A stretch of 61,150 bases of DNA, from contig NZ_LLZN01000066.1 in assembly GCF_001509795.1 (NCBI RefSeq), forward strand, positions 1 to 61,150. The letters are read 5' to 3'. Position 1 is the first letter of the stretch; each line of letters starts with the position of its first letter. Below are positions 33,792 through 41,304 of the stretch, piece by piece. Both the position numbers and the translations under genes were made by a program. The notes below the pieces were generated by a model. It saw only the letters and a list, made by a program, of their open reading frames with translations. It was not told the origin of the DNA and ran no database searches. This stretch comes from Streptomyces sp. NRRL WC-3605. GTDB lineage: Bacteria; Actinomycetota; Actinomycetes; Streptomycetales; Streptomycetaceae.

Positions 33792-34304
33792 TCATCCCGG
33801 TCCGGCTCCGCCTTCCGACTCCCAGGTGTCCTGTCCGTCGAGGCCGCTCTCGGCGAGTGCCAGCAGGCGCGATGCCGACAGGGGGTTCGCGGGGCCGGCG
33901 GCAGCGGCCAGCAGCCCGGTGGCCACTCGGGCCGGCTCGTCCGGGGGGATCACCAGCAGTTCCCAGCTCCCCACGGTGCCGCAGTCCACGGTGATGGCAT
34001 GCGTCCCGGCGGCGGAATCGGCCGGCACCACCTCGATCACGTGGCCGGGCGCCATCACCTTCTGCGGGGCATCGGGCCAGGCGACCGTTCCCACGGTCAC
34101 GCGGGTGACGGTGCCGACGCCCGGATCCAAGGACCCGATGAGCGCGGGCAGTTCCAGTCCCAGTGCGTCGCAGCGCGGCCAGCATGCGCCGTCCAGCGGG
34201 CCATGGCTGACACCTGGCATGAGGCGCAGCCGCGGCAAGGGCATACGGTAGGAGTGCCCATCACCTGGGGCCGTGCCTTCGGCGGGCTCTGTGGTGGCGT
34301 TCAT
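33792..34304 (-). CDS. DUF5994-family protein (paralogue 3)
   Basis: A 170-residue protein of the same family as the two above, with the core GPLDGACWPRCDALGLELPALIGSL, VTRVTVGTVAWPDAPQKV and WELLVIPPDEPARVATGLL. The usual AWWPRSR is changed to ACWPRCD, so it is the most diverged of the three. ATG 34304 is chosen because it starts a typical N-terminus (MNATTEPAEG); ATG 34355 is an alternative. It follows the STAS-GNAT gene on the same strand. Confidence 0.82.
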   Translation of the reverse strand: MNATTEPAEGTAPGDGHSYRMPLPRLRLMPGVSHGPLDGACWPRCDALGLELPALIGSLDPGVGTVTRVTVGTVAWPDAPQKVMAPGHVIEVVPADSAAGTHAITVDCGTVGSWELLVIPPDEPARVATGLLAAAAGPANPLSASRLLALAESGLDGQDTWESEGGAGPG

Positions 34305-34407
34305 CGTGAGGATCCCGACCCGGGCCGTGCGGTTTGCGGCTGCCGTGCCGTTCACTCGCCGGGAACGGCACCGCCCTCATATTGCGCCCGGAAGTTCTCG
34401 ATACCTC

Positions 34408-35535
34408 TCACGTTACTCCCGACTGCGGCAGGCGGCGTGGCGGGCGGCCATCGCACTGCCGCACCACCGGCGAGCCGCCGGGCTGCCCTTCGGCGGACCA
34501 GGTCAGCAGGCAAGGGGCGACAGGGCCGGGCAGGCCGACCACCTCACCCATGTTCTGCCAGCCCCAAGAGGAGAAGGCGGCTCGTGCTCCCCGGTCGGAG
34601 GGATGAAGCAGAGTGACTCCGAGGGAGGAGTGCAGGTCTGTGAGGAGACGCTGTTGCAGGCGGTGGGCGATGTCGCGGTGCTGAACGTGCGGATGCGCCA
34701 CGACCTGGGTCAGGACGACGAACCGCGCGCAGGAGGTGAGCCGTTGGACGATCTCCTGGAGCGTTCCGCCGCCGTGTCGGCCGTCGGAGGCCTCAGAGTC
34801 CACCGGAAAGCCGAAGGCACAACCGACCAGCACCGTGGTCTCGGCGACCAGCAGGGCGAAGCCGGGGCGGTGGGCGGTGACCGCCAAGCGCTGCAGGAAG
34901 TCTCCGCGGTCGTGGTACACCTTGCCGGCGGTGCCCGCGACGGCCTCCGCGGCCAGGTCGGCGATGTCCTCGCCCATGTCTTCTACCTGCCGGCGGGTCA
35001 GCCGGCGAAGGCGGATACCGTCCCTCAGGACCGGCTGGTCCGGTCGACGAGCGCGGTCCTCAGGCGCCCGCGTCCCGCTGCTCATGAGGTCGCCGGAGGC
35101 GAGGGGCGGCAAAGGGCTCGCGGGGTCCGCGAGGAGCAGTGAAGTCGATCCGGTGGCATCGAGGAGCCGGGTGATCTGCGCGCACGGATGGTGCAGCCGC
35201 AGGCGCGCGTGGACCCGGCCGGCGCGCCGTGCTGCCGACAGGAGGACAGCCAGGCCCCTGGCGTCGCAGGAGCCGACCGTGGCCAGGTCGATGTCGATCA
35301 CGGTGACACCGTCCAGCAGGCACTGCTCGACCGCGGCCCGCAGAAGCGGCGTCGTGGCCGGCCCGATGTCGCCGGCAAGCGTCACGAGTGTCCGCTCTCC
35401 CCGGTTCCTGCGATGGATGTCCAGCCGGGAAAGGGCCGTCGCGTCTCCACGGCGGGGTTGCTGACCTGTGCGGCCGCTCAGTGCGGCCCCTGCCGTGACG
35501 AGCTTGCGCTGAGTTGCTTCGACCGCGACGGACAT
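34408..35535 (-). CDS. STAS-GNAT fusion protein, Ala at STAS phosphosite
   Basis: A 375-residue fusion. The N-terminal STAS domain (about residues 35-135) reads LDIHRRNRGERTLVTLAGDIGPATTPLLRAAVEQCL then DIDLATVGSCDARGLAVLL. The phosphoacceptor position of DSSGL is Ala92 here, so it cannot be phosphorylated at that site. The C-terminal part (about 165-330) resembles a GNAT acetyltransferase (IRLRRLTRRQVEDM, FALLVAETTVLVGCAFGFP, FVVLTQVVAHPHVQHRDIAHRLQQRLLTDL). STAS domain similarity to the protein at 31012 is high (TLVTLAG, EQCL.DG). The start at 35535 is chosen over 35565 by N-terminal appearance. The role of the fusion is unknown. Confidence 0.8.
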   Translation of the reverse strand: MSVAVEATQRKLVTAGAALSGRTGQQPRRGDATALSRLDIHRRNRGERTLVTLAGDIGPATTPLLRAAVEQCLLDGVTVIDIDLATVGSCDARGLAVLLSAARRAGRVHARLRLHHPCAQITRLLDATGSTSLLLADPASPLPPLASGDLMSSGTRAPEDRARRPDQPVLRDGIRLRRLTRRQVEDMGEDIADLAAEAVAGTAGKVYHDRGDFLQRLAVTAHRPGFALLVAETTVLVGCAFGFPVDSEASDGRHGGGTLQEIVQRLTSCARFVVLTQVVAHPHVQHRDIAHRLQQRLLTDLHSSLGVTLLHPSDRGARAAFSSWGWQNMGEVVGLPGPVAPCLLTWSAEGQPGGSPVVRQCDGRPPRRLPQSGVT

Positions 35536-35584
35536 GGTGCCGACCTGTCTCCGCGCCGACCGCATGGGAGCGGCCCGGATTCAC

Positions 35585-35642
35585 TCGTCTCTCGCCGAGG
35601 ACGACCCGGCGTGGGGGCCGGAGTGCGTGATGCCCTCGGTAC
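35585..35642 (-). repeat. 58-bp duplicated element upstream of the STAS-GNAT gene (copy B)
   Basis: The second copy of the element described at 32311-32368, with seven substitutions and no gaps. The core GACGACCCGGCGTGG and the 3' end GATGCCCTCGGTAC are identical in both. It lies 50 bp upstream of the STAS-GNAT start. Confidence 0.65.
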
Positions 35643-36054
35643 GTCAACCGTACGTCGGCCCCGACCGGAAGCGGCTGCGTCGAAGGACGCGCACCTCACA
35701 GCCGAGGGCCGGCGTGAGAGCGGGGGCGCCAGGACGCCTCGGCCCTGTTGCGGCAGGTGCCACAGGATGTCCGACGCGCGCCGGCTCGGGATCGGCACCG
35801 ACCGCCGCCCACCCCCCCCGGACACGGCACGGCGCTGCCGTCCGCGCACGAAGCCGGACGGCAGAGCGGGCGGACGAATTGAATGCCAGCTCACTTCCGA
35901 ACCCGCAAGCGACGCGACCTCCGCCGACCGGGTCTCCGAACCCGTCCGAGCGAAACGTTCCCCGCCAGGACGGCCGGCGACAAGCGTGACCGGCTCTGCG
36001 CAGCTCCCCGCCATCCGCGCGCACGGCGGGTGTGTCGTGTGGGTGCCGCAAGCG
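35643..36054. other. Intergenic stretch without a supportable gene
   Basis: No reading frame here has a ribosome site, family motif or convincing codon bias on either strand. The stretch separates the STAS-GNAT gene from the tRNA-Arg gene and would contain the right-hand part of the putative island if the tRNA is its boundary. Confidence 0.5.
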
Positions 36055-36091
36055 CAGGAGCCCTTCCGTCCGCCGGACGGAAGGGCTCCTG
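36055..36091 (-). terminator. 18-bp perfect hairpin downstream of tRNA-Arg
   Basis: The arms 36055-36072 and 36074-36091 (CAGGAGCCCTTCCGTCCG and its complement) are perfect, with practically no loop before breathing. It begins 18 bp after the 3' end of the tRNA gene on the minus strand, so it is the likely terminator of that transcript. Confidence 0.85.
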
Positions 36092-36108
36092 AACTGCTGC
36101 TTCTCCTG

Positions 36109-36181
36109 TGCCCCCGGCAGGATTCGAACCTGCGACACCCGCTTTAGGAGAGCGGTGCTCTATCCCCTGAGCTACGAAGGC
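36109..36181 (-). tRNA. tRNA-Arg (anticodon CCT)
   Basis: On the minus strand a complete 73-nt cloverleaf can be folded: acceptor GCCTTCG/CGGGGGC (with two G-U pairs), D stem GCTC/GAGC, anticodon stem CCGCT/AGCGG with loop CTCCTAA, giving anticodon CCT, T arm GCAGG TTCGAAT CCTGC, and discriminator A. No CCA is encoded. The anticodon decodes AGG. A part of the gene is duplicated at 30274-30299. Confidence 0.95.
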
Positions 36182-36381
36182 GCGGATCGTGGAAGATCCG
36201 GCGACTAGCCTAGCGGATGCTCGATCCGTCTTGGGAGAGTTCCGGTTTGCCCAGGTCAGGGCGTGGTTTGTGGGTCAGGGGGGCCGGGGCCCGCCATCGG
36301 GCGCTTGACCTCAAGTTAAGTTGAGTTTCTAGGTTTCCCGTGTCGGCCCCACCAGAGGGTCCACGAGAAACGAGGAGACCC

Positions 36382-36957
36382 ATGTCCCACGCGCCCCTCA
36401 AGATCGGTGTGCTCATCGGCAGTGTTCGGCCCGGGCGGTTCGCCGACAAGGTGTCCCGGTGGTTCCTGTCCGAGATCGGGCAGCGGGACGACATGGAGAC
36501 GCACGTCATCGATCTGTCCGAACCCGTGCTCGCCGACGAGCTCAAGCTCACCCTCGAACAGTCCGACGCCCCGACCCTCGCCCGGCGGATCGGTGGGCTC
36601 GACGGGTTCGTCGTCATCACGCCCGAGTACAACCACGGCTATCCCGCCGCCCTCAAGCTCGCCGTCGACTACGTCTACCGGGAGTGGCGCGCCAAGCCCG
36701 TCGGGTTCGTGTCGTACGGCGGGATGGCCGGTGGGCAGCGGGCCGTGGAGCAGTTGCGGCAGGTCTTCGCCGAGATGCACGCCGTGACCCTGCGCGACAC
36801 CGTCAGCTTCCACATGGCCTGGGAGCGGTTCGACGACGACGGGCGGCCGCACGACGAGGACGGCTCCGCCAAGGCCGCCGCCGTGCTGCTGGACCAGCTC
36901 GCCTGGTGGGGGCTCACCCTCCGGGAGGGTCGCGCCCTCCGGTCCTATGACGGGTGA
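36382..36957 (+). CDS. NADPH-dependent FMN reductase
   Basis: A 191-residue flavodoxin-fold reductase. The FMN phosphate loop is GVLIGSVRPGRFADKV and the second flavin motif is ITPEYNHGYPAALKLAVDYVYREW, followed by VSYGGMAGG. These are the signatures of the SsuE/chromate-reductase-like family that reduces FMN (or quinones) with NAD(P)H. CGAGGAGACCC precedes the ATG. It is a single gene, convergent with the IclR regulator. Confidence 0.92.
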   Translation: MSHAPLKIGVLIGSVRPGRFADKVSRWFLSEIGQRDDMETHVIDLSEPVLADELKLTLEQSDAPTLARRIGGLDGFVVITPEYNHGYPAALKLAVDYVYREWRAKPVGFVSYGGMAGGQRAVEQLRQVFAEMHAVTLRDTVSFHMAWERFDDDGRPHDEDGSAKAAAVLLDQLAWWGLTLREGRALRSYDG

Positions 36958-36966
36958 GCCGGCCCC

Positions 36967-37024
36967 CATCCGTCCATCCGTCCAGCCGTCCGTCCAGCCG
37001 TCCGTCCAGCCGTCCGTCCATCCG
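36967..37024. repeat. 12-bp tandem repeat between convergent genes
   Basis: Three perfect copies of CAGCCGTCCGTC at 36983, 36995 and 37007 are flanked by degenerate CATCCGTC units. The block fills the short gap between the stops of the FMN reductase and the IclR regulator. It may vary in copy number between strains. No hairpin is obvious within it. Confidence 0.85.
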
Positions 37025-37033
37025 TTCGATTGT

Positions 37034-38680
37034 TCAGAGGGATAGGCGTACGTGCGTGAAGCGGGTCGCCTCGCGCAGGTCGTCCTCCAAGCCCGCTGCC
37101 GCCGCCCGTAGGTGCGGGAGTACCTCCCGGGCGCACTCCTCCCGCGTTCGCCGGGCCCTGTGGACCGTCGTCTCGATCGACGCCGTCACCTCGCCCTCGC
37201 CGTCGCGCACCGGTACCGCCAGGGAACGCAGGCCCGCCTCCGGCTCGTCGTCGGACAGGGCGTGGCCTTGGCGGGCCACCGCGTCCAGGATGGCCGTGAG
37301 GTGGTCGGGGTCGGGGGCCGACGGGTGGCACAGGGCCCGTTTGCGCAGGTCCGGGGGGAGGTCCGCCAGGAGGACGTGCCCTGCCGGGTTCGCGTGCGCC
37401 GGGCGCCGCACTCCGACCTCGACGCCGGCGCTCAGCGCATGGGCCGGCGCGGTTGCGGCCGTGCAGCGGGTCTCCTCGCCGGACGGCGTCAGCACCGCCA
37501 GGGAGACCGACTCGCCGATCCGGTCGGAGAGTTCGGCCAGGTGCGGGGCCGCGATCCGGGACAGTGGCATGCGGGAGAGGGGTGGGAAGCCCAGGGACAG
37601 TACGCGCGGGGTCAGGCGGAAGGTCCGTGTGCCGGAACGTCGGACCAGGCCCAGGTGGCCGTAGGTGAGCAGGGCCCTGCGTGCCGTCGCGCGGGTCAGT
37701 CCGGTCGTACGGGCCACGTCGGTGAGCGTCAGGTCGCCGCGGCCCTCCCCGAACGCGGTCAGGACCGTCAGTCCGCGCGCCAGCGACGCGACGAACTCGC
37801 GGCCCAGTTCCTGCTTGGAGGCGCCCGTCCAGGACGCGAGCCCCGCCGGACCCGCGGCCGGCCCGGGGATCGGGGCGTCGCGCAGGGCGCGTTCCATCGC
37901 GGTCGCCGTGTTCCGCAGGCGGGGGAGGTGGGTCTCGCACAGGCCGGCGGCCGTGTGCCGGCCGGTGTGGCTGACGACGCTCGCGGCGCAGACGATCCGG
38001 CCGGCCTCGCGGGGGTCGCGGACCGGCACGGACAAGGTGAGCAGGCCGGGCCCGGTGAGCTGGTCGTCCATGGCCCAGCCGTCCCGGCCCGCCCTCCTCG
38101 CCCGCTGTTCGAAGTCCTCGTCCCGATGACGAGACCGGCGGTCGTGCCACGTCTGCCAGTCCGTCTCCCGCCACTCCGCCGCGAACACCGCGCCCGGCGC
38201 CGTACGGCCGGCCGGGAGCAGCTCGCCCAGCGGGAAGCCGAGGGACAGCGCCCGGGAGTGCGTGGACTGGTGGACGAGGCGTACGCCGTCCCGGTCGGGC
38301 ACCGCCAGCGTCACCGACTCGTCGGCCTCCCCGGCGAGCGCGTCGGCGTACGGCGCGAGCAGCGCGGGCCAGCCGAGGGCGGCGAGGTAGGCGTTGCCGA
38401 GCTCCAGCACACGCGGCGCCAGTGTGACGTCGCGGCCGTCGAGGCGGACGTATCCCATGCGGGCGAGGGTGGCGGCGACCCGGTCGACGGTGGATCGCGC
38501 GAGCCCCGTGGCGCGCTCCAGGGCGCTCGCGCTCAGCGTCCCGCCCGCCTCCGTCAGCCTGAGCAGCACCGTCACGCCGCGGATCAGCGGGGCGACCGCC
38601 TCAAGCGGGTTGACCGCCTCGCCGGGTGCGGCGGCACCGGAAGGGTCGTCACCGTCGTACGGAATCCTCTTCGCGGGCAT
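37034..38680 (-). CDS. Tandem IclR-family transcriptional regulator (two IclR units fused)
   Basis: A 548-residue protein, about twice the usual 250 residues, made of two complete IclR units. Unit 1 has its winged helix at about residues 33-95 (LSASALERATGLARSTVDRVAATLARMGYV) and an effector domain to about 275. Unit 2 has its helix-turn-helix at about 305-365 (LTLTDVARTTGLTRATARRALLTYGHLGLVRR) and a second effector domain (LSDRIGESVSLAVL, LAVPVRDGEGEVTASIETT). Such tandem proteins are found in actinobacteria and resemble PcaR/PobR-type regulators of aromatic catabolism, but the target here is unknown. No catabolic operon is adjacent. Confidence 0.9.
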   Translation of the reverse strand: MPAKRIPYDGDDPSGAAAPGEAVNPLEAVAPLIRGVTVLLRLTEAGGTLSASALERATGLARSTVDRVAATLARMGYVRLDGRDVTLAPRVLELGNAYLAALGWPALLAPYADALAGEADESVTLAVPDRDGVRLVHQSTHSRALSLGFPLGELLPAGRTAPGAVFAAEWRETDWQTWHDRRSRHRDEDFEQRARRAGRDGWAMDDQLTGPGLLTLSVPVRDPREAGRIVCAASVVSHTGRHTAAGLCETHLPRLRNTATAMERALRDAPIPGPAAGPAGLASWTGASKQELGREFVASLARGLTVLTAFGEGRGDLTLTDVARTTGLTRATARRALLTYGHLGLVRRSGTRTFRLTPRVLSLGFPPLSRMPLSRIAAPHLAELSDRIGESVSLAVLTPSGEETRCTAATAPAHALSAGVEVGVRRPAHANPAGHVLLADLPPDLRKRALCHPSAPDPDHLTAILDAVARQGHALSDDEPEAGLRSLAVPVRDGEGEVTASIETTVHRARRTREECAREVLPHLRAAAAGLEDDLREATRFTHVRLSL

Positions 38681-38758
38681 CTGCTCTCCGTACGGCGGTC
38701 GTGGCAGCCCTCACCGTAGACCGGCGAGCCGGAGACCACCGGTCGCCACCGCCATGAC

Positions 38759-40042
38759 TCACCGCTCCCGCGTCACCCGCACCCGGTACCCCCCGTGCAC
38801 GTCCACCCCCACCACCGCGACCCGCACCCCCCGCTTGTCGTCCCGGAACTCCTCGCCCGGGGTGAAGGTCGCGTCGGACAGTTCCGCGTGGACGTTCGGG
38901 CTGCGGGTGCAGCCGCCGCTGTCCTCCTGGGAGTCCAGCACCTTCACCGGGCCCATTCCGGTGTCGACGTCGGCGTCGACCCGGTAGACCAGGACGCCGG
39001 GGCGGCAGACGGCCTCGTCGTTGCCCTCGCGGGTGCGCAGTTCCAGGGCGTAGCCGGAGTGCGGGCCCAGCGGCACGAACAGCAGCTTCGGGCCGCCCTT
39101 GCGGGCCAGCGGGGTCAGGGCGTACTCGTCGGTCCCGGGGGCGGCCGCGCAGCGGACCTGGCTGTCGTCCAGCCAGCCCAGCTTCCACTTGTGCCAGCCG
39201 AGCAGGTCGTTGTTGGCCCCCCAGTCCTCGCTCATGATGTCCCAGTGGCCGACCGCGCCGCCGCCCTCGGCGGTGTACAGGTCGGGCAGGCCGAAGACGT
39301 GGCCGTTCTCGTGGGGGAGGACGCGGTAGCCGGTGCGGTGGTAGGAGCCGGAGCCGTCGTCCTGGCGGGAGTACACGAAGGAGGCGTTGGTGACGGAGAC
39401 GCCGTCGGCCACGGGGGCCTCCACGTTGCCGGCGAAGGTCACCGACAGGACCGTGTCGAGGGCGGAGGGGCCTGCGTTCGGGGTGACGAGGACGTTCAGG
39501 AAGTCGTACGACGTGAAGTCGACCCGTGTGTCGGCGGCGACGACGATGTCCTGGACCAGCCGGCGGTACCCGGGGTCGAAGGGGGCGCCGCGCTCTATGC
39601 CGTACTCGCGGAACGACTTGGGCATCCGCAGCCAGTCGGGGACCGGCGTCTCGGCGCGGTAGTCGAGGCGGCCGTAGGAGCTCGTGCGGAACCATTTCTG
39701 GGTCTGCGGGAAGAACTCGCCGTAGCGGTCGAGCGCGTCGCCCGTGCCGGGCGCGTCGGGGAAGTCGACCATGAGGGTGAGGGCGCGGACGGTGCCGGTG
39801 GAGCGGGCGTAGCCGCGAGGGGTGGGCACGCCCTCCGACATCTGGACCGCCGGCGGTCCGCTGATCATGCAGGGGCCGAGCGCTGTGGCGTGCTCCGGGG
39901 ATATGGGTCCGGCCCCGGCCACCGTGGAGGTGCCCGCCGTGAGGTGCCCGGTGCCTGCCGAGGTGCCGACCGCCATGACCAGGGCGGTGACGGAGGCGAG
40001 GGCGGCCACACGGCGGGGACGTATCCGGCGGTACGGCTGCAT
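38759..40042 (-). CDS. Secreted M6-like zinc metalloprotease
   Basis: A 427-residue exported protein. An N-terminal signal peptide (RRIRPRRVAALASVTALVMAVGTSAGTG) has an Arg-rich start. The zinc site HENGHVFGLPDLY (about residues 244-256) has the HExxHxxGxxD form of the immune-inhibitor A/M6 family, followed by GHWDIMSEDWG, which supplies the Met-turn. The C-terminal part is a beta-rich domain with two cysteines (AVCRPGVLVYRVD, SGGCTRSP). It is probably released to the medium. The gene is divergent from the tetR gene at 40415. Confidence 0.9.
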   Translation of the reverse strand: MQPYRRIRPRRVAALASVTALVMAVGTSAGTGHLTAGTSTVAGAGPISPEHATALGPCMISGPPAVQMSEGVPTPRGYARSTGTVRALTLMVDFPDAPGTGDALDRYGEFFPQTQKWFRTSSYGRLDYRAETPVPDWLRMPKSFREYGIERGAPFDPGYRRLVQDIVVAADTRVDFTSYDFLNVLVTPNAGPSALDTVLSVTFAGNVEAPVADGVSVTNASFVYSRQDDGSGSYHRTGYRVLPHENGHVFGLPDLYTAEGGGAVGHWDIMSEDWGANNDLLGWHKWKLGWLDDSQVRCAAAPGTDEYALTPLARKGGPKLLFVPLGPHSGYALELRTREGNDEAVCRPGVLVYRVDADVDTGMGPVKVLDSQEDSGGCTRSPNVHAELSDATFTPGEEFRDDKRGVRVAVVGVDVHGGYRVRVTRER

Positions 40043-40208
40043 GCATGGGCCCTCTCAGTCCATGGCAGCTCGCCGGACCGCGCGCTGCACCCTCTCGATC
40101 ACCCTGTGTCGGGGGTCGCGGGCGCGCGCGTTGGAAAGGACCGAACGTGTGGGTTCCGCGGCGGCGCTCGGCGGCCTCGTGACCCCGAGCCGCTCGGCGG
40201 CTTGAAAA

Positions 40209-40224
40209 TGTGACCCAGGTCACA
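40209..40224. promoter_or_regulatory. CRP-like palindrome in the protease-tetR divergent region
   Basis: TGTGACCCAGGTCACA is a perfect 7-bp inverted repeat with a 2-bp centre and fits the TGTGA-N6-TCACA form of CRP/FNR-family sites exactly. It lies 167 bp upstream of the metalloprotease start and 191 bp upstream of tetR. The 372-bp gap also contains three 18-bp direct repeats at 40318-40371 (ACCGGGTCGCAGAGGCCC and variants). No gene is seen in the gap. Confidence 0.6.
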
Positions 40225-40414
40225 GGAATAAGAGGCTGGGGAGGGAAATAACCGGGGACCTCTTCCCCGTTTAGACCTGTGTCCGCGCGAAACGGGGAGC
40301 ACTTCCCCGGATCGCCCACCGGGTCGCAGAGGCCCACCAGGTCGTAGAGGCCCCCCGGGTCGCACAACCTGGGGGAAGCGGACACCGAGCATCACAGGAG
40401 ACGAGGAGTACACC

Positions 40415-41059
40415 GTGCAGACCGCCACCCCCGCCGTGCGCAAGGCACCCCGGCCCCGCGCCGACGCCCTGCGCAATCGGGAGCGGATCGTCACCGCCGC
40501 CCGTGAGATGTTCGTCGAGCACGGCCCCGATGTGCCGCTCGACGACGTCGCCCGCCGGGCCGGCGTCGGCAACGCCACGGTGTACCGCAACTTCCCCGAC
40601 CGCGACGCGCTGGTGCGTGAGGTCGTCTGCTCCGTCATGGACCGTACGGTGGCGGTGGCCGAGCTGGCGCTCGCGCAGACCGGGGATGCCTTCGAGGCTC
40701 TGGAGCGCTTCGTGCACGCCGCCGCCGACGAGCGGATCAGCGCACTGTGCCCGATGGTCCAGAGCACCTTCGACCAGCACCATCCGGACCTGGAGGCGTC
40801 GCGCGAGCGATGCGAGAGCCTCGTCGCGGCGATCATGGACCGCGCGAAGGCGGCGGGGCAGCTCCGGTCCGACGTGGACGTCGGCGACGTCATGATCACC
40901 GCGGCCCAGCTCAGCCGGCCGCCGGCCGGCACCGGCTGCGGCATCGCGGACCGCTACGTCCACCGCCATCTGCAGCTGTTCCTGGACGGACTGCGGGCCC
41001 CGGCCCGCTCCATCCTTCCCGGTACGGCACTGACCATGGAGGACCTGCGCAAGGCCTGA
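40415..41059 (+). CDS. TetR-family transcriptional regulator
   Basis: A 214-residue repressor-like protein with the TetR helix-turn-helix RIVTAAREMFVEHGPDVPLDDVARRAGVGNATVYRNFPDRDALVREV, and a C-terminal ligand-binding helical domain. The GTG start has GACGAGGAG upstream. It lies 245 bp before a drug-efflux MFS gene on the same strand, so it most likely controls that pump. The repeats at 41075-41136 between them are candidate operators. Confidence 0.93.
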   Translation: MQTATPAVRKAPRPRADALRNRERIVTAAREMFVEHGPDVPLDDVARRAGVGNATVYRNFPDRDALVREVVCSVMDRTVAVAELALAQTGDAFEALERFVHAAADERISALCPMVQSTFDQHHPDLEASRERCESLVAAIMDRAKAAGQLRSDVDVGDVMITAAQLSRPPAGTGCGIADRYVHRHLQLFLDGLRAPARSILPGTALTMEDLRKA

Positions 41060-41074
41060 CGCGACCCGTCCCGC

Positions 41075-41136
41075 AAGCACATGTCCTGAACCGACCGGAA
41101 GCACATGTCCTGACCGATCCGAAGCACATGTCCTGA
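41075..41136. promoter_or_regulatory. Three direct repeats of AAGCACATGTCCTGA upstream of the MFS gene
   Basis: Identical 15-bp copies at 41075-41089, 41099-41113 and 41122-41136 are spaced 24 and 23 bp apart, about two helical turns, so they fall on nearly the same face of the helix. Each contains the palindrome ACATGT. They lie between the tetR stop and the efflux gene start. The spacing fits an operator array or cooperative binding site. Confidence 0.6.
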
Positions 41137-41304
41137 CTGACCCGAACGTCCGACCCGCCCGCCCCGCCGGCACACCGGCCGATGATTCCGGGGGACCACG
41201 GGGGTCGTCACTCGCACAGCCGTAGTCCAGCGGCCGTCACAGTCGACGAGCCGTCCCCTTTCCTTTCACTTTTTCCGTCACGAAGTCCCGAAGTGGGTAC
41301 ACCC

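Noticed and set aside
36967..37024. CRISPR array
   Set aside because: The repeats are 12 bp, directly adjacent and without unique spacers; it is a simple tandem repeat. No cas genes or other arrays are seen in the window.
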